From contig JBBIOI010000010.1 in NCBI GenBank assembly GCA_037443425.1, positions 1 to 46,643 of the forward strand: 46,643 nt of DNA. Direction: 5' to 3'. Source of the stretch: JBBIOI01 sp037443425 (GTDB taxonomy: Bacteria; Desulfobacterota; BSN033; UBA1163). The notes under the pieces were generated by a model. The model had not been told where the DNA came from. It did not search any database and was given only the letters and a program-made list of their open reading frames with translations. Made by a program: the position numbers and the translations under genes. Below, one piece after another: positions 23,389-30,017 of this stretch; position 1 is the stretch's first letter, and the number at the start of each line of letters is the position of its first letter.

Positions 23389-25413
23389 CTATTTCTTTGT
23401 TAATCCGAGTTTTTCGATAATTCTATTTGCAGAAAGCCCGTATTTTTCATAAATATCTGCAGCACTACCAGATTCAGCAAATCCTGATAAGGCAATATAA
23501 TTAAATTTAATATTTAACTTTCTTTTTGCCAACACGGAAAGGACTTCATCCCTAAGCCCACCATTTTCAAAATGGTCTTGAACAGTGCATATATAGCCTG
23601 TTTCCAAGGCAGCCTCTTCTATAATTTGTTCATCAATCGGTCTTATTGTTGGCATATCTATTACTTGCACACTTTCTCTAACGCTCTGTGCCACAATAAG
23701 TGCCTGGATCAGAATTGGCCCTGAACATATAAGTGTTATATCATTTCCATCCTTAATCTTATATCCTTTTCCAATTTCAAAATCGAGCCTTGGCTTAACA
23801 CCATAGCGATTATTTTCACTATAGATAAGGTCTGTTGGATTCCTTCCAACCCGAAAATAGACTGGTCCTTCCCACTCAATCGCCTTTTCAATAAGGATAT
23901 CGGCTTGAATCGCATCAGAGGGTTCTATAATTGTTAAATGTGGAAGGATACGCATGGCCCCAACATCTTCAATAGACTGATGACTAACCCCATATTCCCC
24001 AAGGGCACTTCCTGTATGGCTTCCAATAATCTTAACATTTAGTCTTGGATATGATATATCCTGACGAACCATTTCCCATGCCCTTCCAGTTGAAAATATA
24101 CCAAAACTATTAACAATTGGAATTTTCCCACAACTTGCAATCCCTGCCCCCATACTCATCATATTTGCTTCCTGTACTCCAACATTTATAGATCGTCTCT
24201 GAGAAGGGTCAGGTGCATCTTCTGGATATCTTTCGATGAACTTTGTGGTTCCACAAGGCCCTGCTAAATCAGCATTAAGGACAAATATCTTTTTGTATTC
24301 TCCAAGACGTGCCAAACCATTTCCATAACCAATCCTTGTCGCAGTGGGTTCAGAATATTTTTGTGGGGGATTTTTTCTTATAATCTCTTTCAGGTCCTGC
24401 TCTTCTTCTTTTGGATTCGTTTTTATCAAGGGTTTTACTTTTATTGCGAAAGCCTTTCGAGACTTAATCTTTTTTTCTAAGACCTCAATCTTTGAAAGAA
24501 AATCCCTTTCAGCCCTTTCGTATTCCTCCATTGTAAGAGGGACCGCATGATATTTATAGACGTTTTCAATTTCCGTCACACCTTTCCCCTTTATAGTATT
24601 ACCGATAACCATTAGGGGTTTATCTGTCCTGTCTCGAGTCCTTTTAAAATATTCAAGGCTATCGATGATAGCATAAAAATCATGACCACTTATTACCCTT
24701 ACATCCCAATTAAAGGCCCTTAGCTTTTCATCAAGTGGTTCAAGACTATTTATTTCATCCACTGAACCATCCACTTGAAGGCGATTATAATCGATAAATC
24801 CAAAAATATTATTTAATTTTTTGTTTGGGATTGTAAGACATGCCTCCCAGGTCATACCCTCCTGAAACTCTCCATCACTAAGAATTACGTATACGTTGTA
24901 ATCATACCCATAGACTTTTGCATGAAGTGCCATACCCGCAGCTATCGAAAGCCCGTGTCCTAAAGAGCCAGTACTGAAATCAACACCTTTTGTTCCATGC
25001 TCAACTATTTTTCCATTTTCATTAAATATTCTATACATTGCAGGATGGCCTTCAAGTGGAGAATCGATCTTACGGTAGATCCTTAAAAGATCTTTACTGA
25101 AGAAGCCTGCCATGGCAAGTGTGGCATAAAGGGCAGGTGCTGCATGCCCTTTACTCAGAACCACACGGTCTCTGTTAGGCCATAGAGGATCAGAAGGGTC
25201 ATAACGTAAAACATTCTCCCATAAATCTGTTTCAGAGTCATAAATTCGGCCAAAATAGAGGGCGGTAAGAAAGTCCGCAACAGAGAGTGACCCTCCAGGA
25301 TGTCCGACCTTTGATTTAGTAATATTTTCGATAGAATTTTTTCGAATCTTTGTAGCAATAAGCTCTAAACGGTCTATCTCTCCTATACTATCAAGATATC
25401 TTCTCTGTGACAT
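23389..25413 (-). CDS. transketolase (single-chain, thiamine diphosphate-dependent)
   Basis: A 674-residue protein with all three transketolase domains. The N-terminal TPP-binding part has SKVGHPGGSLSVADF (His38), GSLGHGLS and SDGEFQEGMTWEA followed by DYNRLQVDG. The pyrimidine domain has VGVQEANMMSMGAGIASCG (catalytic Glu) and YGVSHQSIEDVGAMR, and a C-terminal Rossmann domain follows. Residues about 305-345 form a lysine-rich linker between the halves, as if the two subunits of a split transketolase were fused. It would move a two-carbon ketol unit between sugars. It lies between a Zn-dehydrogenase and a creatininase-fold hydrolase and is probably dedicated to that pathway, not a housekeeping tktA. 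Confidence 0.9.
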   Translation of the reverse strand: MSQRRYLDSIGEIDRLELIATKIRKNSIENITKSKVGHPGGSLSVADFLTALYFGRIYDSETDLWENVLRYDPSDPLWPNRDRVVLSKGHAAPALYATLAMAGFFSKDLLRIYRKIDSPLEGHPAMYRIFNENGKIVEHGTKGVDFSTGSLGHGLSIAAGMALHAKVYGYDYNVYVILSDGEFQEGMTWEACLTIPNKKLNNIFGFIDYNRLQVDGSVDEINSLEPLDEKLRAFNWDVRVISGHDFYAIIDSLEYFKRTRDRTDKPLMVIGNTIKGKGVTEIENVYKYHAVPLTMEEYERAERDFLSKIEVLEKKIKSRKAFAIKVKPLIKTNPKEEEQDLKEIIRKNPPQKYSEPTATRIGYGNGLARLGEYKKIFVLNADLAGPCGTTKFIERYPEDAPDPSQRRSINVGVQEANMMSMGAGIASCGKIPIVNSFGIFSTGRAWEMVRQDISYPRLNVKIIGSHTGSALGEYGVSHQSIEDVGAMRILPHLTIIEPSDAIQADILIEKAIEWEGPVYFRVGRNPTDLIYSENNRYGVKPRLDFEIGKGYKIKDGNDITLICSGPILIQALIVAQSVRESVQVIDMPTIRPIDEQIIEEAALETGYICTVQDHFENGGLRDEVLSVLAKRKLNIKFNYIALSGFAESGSAADIYEKYGLSANRIIEKLGLTKK

Positions 25414-25428
25414 GGCATAAACTCCATA

Positions 25429-26523
25429 TTAATATGGTCCTATCCTTGGTAGATAATACACAGATTTCCACCCTGGACTCCCTGGTTCTTTCAGATAAGG
25501 CTCCATCTCTTTATTTGTACGGAATGTGGTCTTTTCTGGATCAGGAACTGTTCCAGCAGGCCATGTCTTTAATATCTCATTTTGTAAAAGGACAAGGTAT
25601 TCACAAATTGCTAAAACAGGACGTTTCACCTTTTCTGCTGAAGCCAAGGATGCCTTTCCAACAACACCTTCTGGTGTGGCAACAAGCTCAAGAGGTGAAT
25701 CACCTGCCCTCGCTTTATAAGTAATTGGTCTGTAAAGATCCTCAACAGATTTGTCAAAATGGCCATCGGGAAGGTAATTAAAATCTTTCATTGGTCCGGT
25801 ATCAACTGCATATCTCATATCAACCATCTCAGGGAATAAAAGTAATCCAAGGGATGTTTCTGCTTCATCAGCATGAACGAAACGCGTAGATAGCCTTCCT
25901 CCAAACTCCTCTGTTTCAAAAAATTCACGAACAGCCCTGTGCCATTCAAGTGCCAAATAAAAACCAGGAAGCTGATAGGTATTCATGAATCTCTTTACAG
26001 CCTTTTCTATCTCGTTTTGTTGGGCATGATTATTAATCCATATCTGTTTCCGAAATCCGTCATTCCATAATCCATACATGATGTGCATGATTGTCTGCTC
26101 AAAGGCATCATCGCTAACCATAACAGTTCCAAACATACCCTGGTGCCAGGGGGGATGAACTCCATAATTTATTGGATAAGCAATATTGATTGGGGCTCCC
26201 ATCTTTTTTGTCTTTCTACGAACTGCCTCACAAATCCTTGTTACAAGCAGTGTATCAAATCCACTTACTGTATGTTCTCCATGATTTTCTGTAGAACCAA
26301 CAGGAATCAGAACAATATCGTTCTTTCTTCTATTTTCAACAAGTTCTCTTCGTAGGGTATTCTGAATATAAGAACCCGGTTTTTCCATCTCTCCAGGAGA
26401 TGGGATTTCATATTCTTTCAACATTTCATCTACCTCTTTATCAGAAAGGTTAAAGATTTTTTCTTTAAGCCTTCCAACAGATGTGTCTTCAAAAAAAGGT
26501 TTTCTTATCATCTTTTTCTCCAT
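25429..26523 (-). CDS. creatininase-family metal-dependent hydrolase
   Basis: The start is the second ATG (26523), because the ribosome site GAGGAGG falls between it and the in-frame ATG at 26538. The resulting 364 residues carry the creatininase-fold signatures: VGSTENHGEHTVSGFD (Glu79, His81, Asp90 as likely metal ligands), WINNHAQQNE in place of the usual NGHGGN, and HADEAETSLGLLLFPE. The family opens cyclic amides and, in IolN of the Thermotoga inositol pathway, a cyclic diketone by C-C hydrolysis. The neighbouring dehydrogenase and transketolase favour a cyclic keto compound over creatinine. It is a candidate ring-opening hydrolase for either cyclitols or dihydrophloroglucinol-like diketones; specificity is not decided by sequence. 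Confidence 0.85.
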   Translation of the reverse strand: MEKKMIRKPFFEDTSVGRLKEKIFNLSDKEVDEMLKEYEIPSPGEMEKPGSYIQNTLRRELVENRRKNDIVLIPVGSTENHGEHTVSGFDTLLVTRICEAVRRKTKKMGAPINIAYPINYGVHPPWHQGMFGTVMVSDDAFEQTIMHIMYGLWNDGFRKQIWINNHAQQNEIEKAVKRFMNTYQLPGFYLALEWHRAVREFFETEEFGGRLSTRFVHADEAETSLGLLLFPEMVDMRYAVDTGPMKDFNYLPDGHFDKSVEDLYRPITYKARAGDSPLELVATPEGVVGKASLASAEKVKRPVLAICEYLVLLQNEILKTWPAGTVPDPEKTTFRTNKEMEPYLKEPGSPGWKSVYYLPRIGPY

Positions 26524-26551
26524 TTCAAACCTCCTCATTAAATTTTAATTA

Positions 26552-27121
26552 TTATCTTGTTGAAAACACCCATGGTATTGAGTTTACCCATATAGCAATT
26601 GCCTTCTTTTTACCGGGATTATATATCCTATGAGAGGTTGACGATTTAAGTGTGATAGTATCTCCGGGTCTCATTCGATAGACCTTACCATTTATTTCTA
26701 TCGCAAGTTCTCCTTCAAGCAAAAGTCCACATTCCTCACCTTCATGGGCATATGCCTCTTTTCCTGTGGATGTGCCTGGAGGCCAAATATTTAGAATGAA
26801 TTCAAAGGGGACACTTACATCCCTTGTCAGTAGTTGAAATTGAACTCCCCCCTCAGTAATTAACACCTTTCTCTCCTTTGATTTCATCAAACACGACTGT
26901 GGTGTTTCTACTGTATTAATATTGCTTACAAGCTCTGATATTGAAACACCAAGTGCATCACTTATCGATTTTAATGTGCTAAATGAAGGGTTTACGATAC
27001 CCCTTTCTATCTGTGATATGAGGCTTGTAGAGCAGTTACATCGGGAAGCTATTTGTTTTAATGTTGAACCCTTCTGTTTTCTAAGATTTCGAATTTTTAA
27101 TCCAATATTATCGATATACAT
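26552..27121 (-). CDS. XRE-family regulator with C-terminal cupin domain
   Basis: The 189 residues comprise an N-terminal Cro/C1-type helix-turn-helix (about 8-62; TLKQIASRCNCSTSLISQIE, PSFSTLKSISDALGV) and a cupin_2 sensor domain (about 110-180; EGEECGLLLEGELAIEING, MRPGDTITL, SSTSHRIYNPG). Proteins of this PuuR/SutR layout usually control the operon they head, in response to a small metabolite. It lies 28 bp upstream of the creatininase-fold hydrolase. There is no good ribosome site before the ATG, but a perfect consensus promoter stands at 27177-27149, giving a leader of about 20 nt. Confidence 0.88.
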   Translation of the reverse strand: MYIDNIGLKIRNLRKQKGSTLKQIASRCNCSTSLISQIERGIVNPSFSTLKSISDALGVSISELVSNINTVETPQSCLMKSKERKVLITEGGVQFQLLTRDVSVPFEFILNIWPPGTSTGKEAYAHEGEECGLLLEGELAIEINGKVYRMRPGDTITLKSSTSHRIYNPGKKKAIAIWVNSIPWVFSTR

Positions 27122-27148
27122 AATTTAATTTTCACTTAAATTTTTTAA

Positions 27149-27177
27149 ATTATATTAAATTTTTAAGTATTTGTCAA
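27149..27177 (-). promoter_or_regulatory. perfect sigma70 consensus promoter of the XRE-cupin operon
   Basis: Read on the minus strand, TTGACA (27177-27172) and TATAAT (27154-27149) are both perfect and separated by 17 nt. The expected transcript start is near 27142, 20 nt before the ATG. The -35 box overlaps ACAAATACTTAA, a 12-mer also found at the promoter at 35653-35681 and, with one change, at 46612-46640. Confidence 0.75.
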
Positions 27178-27366
27178 ATTTTCTTTCAGAGAGTAAGCAT
27201 CTTTTTTCCGTGATGATGTTATATGGCTTATCTGGTAAATTCTTTTTGGTGGCCTTGTCAATAATCATCCCATTCTCCATTTAGCTTCAATAGCCTTAGT
27301 TTCAAAAGTGGATTATCATTCCTATTGTACAAACTCATACCTCGGCTCTTAAACCTCCAAGACTCA

Positions 27367-27576
27367 GTCATTGCGAGCGGAGCGTGGCAATCTCAAAATA
27401 ATAGGTCATTGCGAGCCCTTATTCTTTATCATTGCAAGCCTTATTTTTTGTCATTGAGAACACTTATCCTTTTTGTCATTGCGAGCCCGAAGGGCGTGGC
27501 AATCTTATAGATTCCTCACTTCGCTCGGAATGACAATTTTAAAGATTGCTTCGGCTTCGCCTCGCAATGACAATCT
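27367..27576. repeat. cluster of dispersed intergenic repeats
   Basis: The gap 27122-27789 has no gene apart from its promoter. Copies of a unit beginning GTCATTGCGAGC and ending GTGGCAATCT occur at 27367-27393 and 27475-27505, with shortened copies starting at 27405, about 27428 and about 27449. An inverted relative starting AGATTGCTTCGGCTTCGCCT lies at 27543-27576. Within the cluster, ATTCCTCACTTCGCTCGGAA (27511-27530) belongs to the repeat family seen at 73 and 239. These palindromic units can fold as hairpins in RNA. Confidence 0.75.
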
Positions 27577-27609
27577 TGAATCGCTCAATTTATATAGGAA
27601 TTAAAGCTT

Positions 27610-27687
27610 TCATTCCTGCGAAGGCAGGAATCCAGGGAAAAGAAAAATATTTAAAAACAGCTGGATTCCCGTTTTCACGGGAATGAC
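27610..27687. repeat. composite palindromic repeat
   Basis: Two hairpins are nested in a larger inverted repeat. TTCCTGC-GAAG-GCAGGAA at about 27613-27630 and ATTCCCGT-TTTC-ACGGGAAT at about 27665-27684 are each perfect stems. The flanks GAATCCAG and CTGGATTC pair across the middle. This is a common bacterial intergenic repeat type. It lies between the XRE-cupin promoter and the TorD-like gene. Confidence 0.75.
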
Positions 27688-27789
27688 GCAGGTGAGTGTA
27701 GAAATTCTATCTTTATTTTTCTTTATTGTAGAATTTGTGTTCAAACCGATAAAAATATTTTAAAATAAAATAAAAAAGGAAAAAATATT

Positions 27790-28467
27790 ATGGAAAGTTT
27801 TATAGATACCGCCTTGAATCGTTCAAAGGTTTATAAAAATCTGTCTCATTTTTATATTTATATCCCTGATCAAAAGATTGGGTTGTTAGATTGGAAACCA
27901 GCTCTTATGATTTTAGAAAATCCTATATATAGTAACGGACCAATATTACAGGAAATCGAAGAAGGTGCAAAAATACTAATAAATTTTTCTTACGAGAAAT
28001 TCGCACAACAGTCTTTAAGCCTTTTAAAGGAGTGGACTCGATTTCTAAGAGGTGTTTATATAAAAGGCCCTTTACCTCCTTATGAGTCTGTTTATCTTAC
28101 AGGAAGGCTTCAGAACAAACCCGCTCAAGAAATTTACTATCTTTTTTCACAGATGGGAATAAACATCCCTGAAGAGTGGCATCAACCGGCCGATTATATC
28201 GGGGTTGAACTGGATTTTATGCGGCTTCTTTGTGAAATGGAGATGGATGGCTGGAAAAGGGAGAATTTTGATTCAGTCAAAGAAACACTTCTAATTGAAG
28301 ATTCATTTTTAATAAGCCATGTAGGATCCTGGGTGCCAGAGTTTTGTCAAATTATAGAAGATGAAGCCCACGAAGAATATTTTAAAGGAATAGCAAGATT
28401 AACTAAAGGACTGATTGAATACGATAAACTTCTAATTCCATATATTATTGAAAAATTTATCCATTAA
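27790..28467 (+). CDS. TorD/DmsD-family molybdoenzyme assembly chaperone
   Basis: A 225-residue, largely helical protein with the family landmarks PLPPYESVYL, PADYIGVELDFMRLLCEMEM and SHVGSWVPEFCQ in the right order and spacing. Such chaperones bind apo-molybdoenzymes during cofactor insertion, often guarding a Tat leader. AAAGGA precedes the ATG. It is convergent with the molybdoenzyme-ferredoxin-NrfD operon ending 35 bp away, and is its most obvious client. The visible N-terminus of that large subunit has no Tat leader, so here the chaperone would serve cofactor loading rather than export. Confidence 0.85.
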   Translation: MESFIDTALNRSKVYKNLSHFYIYIPDQKIGLLDWKPALMILENPIYSNGPILQEIEEGAKILINFSYEKFAQQSLSLLKEWTRFLRGVYIKGPLPPYESVYLTGRLQNKPAQEIYYLFSQMGINIPEEWHQPADYIGVELDFMRLLCEMEMDGWKRENFDSVKETLLIEDSFLISHVGSWVPEFCQIIEDEAHEEYFKGIARLTKGLIEYDKLLIPYIIEKFIH

Positions 28468-28502
28468 TTACGTGAAAGTAATTTCAGTTTTATAAAAGGG
28501 TA

Positions 28503-29399
28503 TTATTTGGGCCTTGGGGTTAAGTATATTAAAATACCACTCGCATTTAGAGGTGTTTTTTCTGCTCCTGAAACAACTATAAATCTTACATAAAATCCTC
28601 CTATAAGAACTGCTAAACATGCTATTATTAAATATTTATTCCCACCTAAAATCTCAATAAATAGAGGAAGAATTATTCCAATTGCAACAACACCAACCCA
28701 GAAGGCATACGAGAGGTCACCTTTAATTATTCTTTTTACAGAAGCCCTTGCTGCTACGACTTCATACATTCCATGAAGATAAAGAAATATGATTAAACCC
28801 TCAAAGATAATCAATAAAACATCAATCTTGCTGAGAGTTTTTAAAACGTCCTCTTGTAGATTTCCCCAGCTAATAAGGATTAAAGCCATTATCCCTGTTG
28901 ATAGACCTGATATTAGAAATAGTAAAGGAAGAATTGGTGTTGACCAGAAAGGTATTGAACGCGTAGTATCAAAAAGGAAGCCAGTATATATGAGGGTCAG
29001 TATACCGAATATTCCATTTATTATGTTCAGTATTAGATGAAGATTTGGATAATTACCCAACCCTTGAAATGGCCATATCCATGTGGCAATCTGGATTGCT
29101 CCAATGATTATAAATGTTGTAAGAATAATTGTTCCTCTTGAAATCCATGCCTTATTAGGCCTTGATATAGCACGGAATGCCACCTCTGGACGACCTAAAT
29201 CCAGAAGAAGAAGGATAGAGCCAATTAATACAAGGGGTGCCCCTAATATTGTCCCTCCTTTAATAACTTCCTCAAATTCAGGTTTTAATAGATGGAAAAT
29301 AGAACCAACAGTAGAAGCACCTGCCCCTACCCCTGCTAAAAATAAGTATAGAATAATCTTCATTCCAAAAACGAAATGTCCTTTTGAATGATTTTCCAT
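28503..29399 (-). CDS. nrfD: NrfD/PsrC-family quinone-interacting membrane subunit
   Basis: A 298-residue polytopic membrane protein with eight to nine hydrophobic segments. It starts with FGMKIILYLFLAGVGAGAS and contains LGRPEVAFRAISRPNKAWIS, the conserved NrfD/PsrC loop. It lacks haem ligands or cofactor motifs. It would pass electrons between the quinone pool and the ferredoxin subunit encoded upstream. AAGGAGG lies four bases before the ATG, and the ferredoxin gene ends 9 bp upstream. It closes the 18-kb minus-strand cluster. Confidence 0.9.
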   Translation of the reverse strand: MENHSKGHFVFGMKIILYLFLAGVGAGASTVGSIFHLLKPEFEEVIKGGTILGAPLVLIGSILLLLDLGRPEVAFRAISRPNKAWISRGTIILTTFIIIGAIQIATWIWPFQGLGNYPNLHLILNIINGIFGILTLIYTGFLFDTTRSIPFWSTPILPLLFLISGLSTGIMALILISWGNLQEDVLKTLSKIDVLLIIFEGLIIFLYLHGMYEVVAARASVKRIIKGDLSYAFWVGVVAIGIILPLFIEILGGNKYLIIACLAVLIGGFYVRFIVVSGAEKTPLNASGILIYLTPRPK

Positions 29400-29408
29400 C
29401 TTTCCTCC

Positions 29409-30017
29409 TTAATAATCTGGAAGATAATATACCGAGGGTTCGGTTCCCAATTCAGGATTAAGTGTATATCCCCTTCTCTGAAATATCAATCTTGAAACTT
29501 CACTATTAGGATCATCAAGATCTCCAAAATATCTTGCATTTGCTATACATGAGACAACACAGGCCGGTTGCTCCCCTTTTTCAACCCTTTTTATACAAAA
29601 ATCACATTTTTCTACTGTCCCGCGTTTATGCTTTTTATGACCTTTTTTTTCGTAGGGTGTCTCAAAACCCTTGACATATTTCTTAATCTCATCGAGATAG
29701 TAACGGGTTCCATATGGACAGGTTACTACACAGTACTGACACCCCATACATTTTTCAGGGTCAATCACCACTATTCCATCTTTGCGTCGAGTTGTTGCAC
29801 CTGTAGGACATTGTTTTTCGCATTCTGGCTTTCCGCAATGCATGCATGTAATCGGAAGAAATCCTAATTTAGCATGAGGATATTTTCCAACTTCAAATTT
29901 GAACACTCGATTAAAAATGATACCTTTCGATGTTGCATGTTCTGCCCTACAGGCAACAGTACAAGTATCACATCCTATACATCTTTTTAAATCTATAACC
30001 ATTGCATATCTTGTCAT
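29409..30017 (-). CDS. four-cluster ferredoxin subunit (NrfC/PsrB/DmsB type)
   Basis: 202 residues with four cysteine groups: CIGCDTCTVAC, CMHCGKPECEKQC, CMGCQYCVVTC and CDFC-x12-CVVSC. These are the usual set for four [4Fe-4S] clusters that wire a bis-MGD catalytic subunit to an NrfD-type anchor. The ATG overlaps the stop of the molybdoenzyme gene by 4 bp. It has no C-terminal beta domain, unlike the small subunit at 16275-17096. Confidence 0.92.
   Translation of the reverse strand: MTRYAMVIDLKRCIGCDTCTVACRAEHATSKGIIFNRVFKFEVGKYPHAKLGFLPITCMHCGKPECEKQCPTGATTRRKDGIVVIDPEKCMGCQYCVVTCPYGTRYYLDEIKKYVKGFETPYEKKGHKKHKRGTVEKCDFCIKRVEKGEQPACVVSCIANARYFGDLDDPNSEVSRLIFQRRGYTLNPELGTEPSVYYLPDY

Noticed and set aside
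26524..26538. Upstream ATG for the creatininase-fold hydrolase
   Set aside because: It precedes the GAGGAGG ribosome site, which fits the ATG at 26523.
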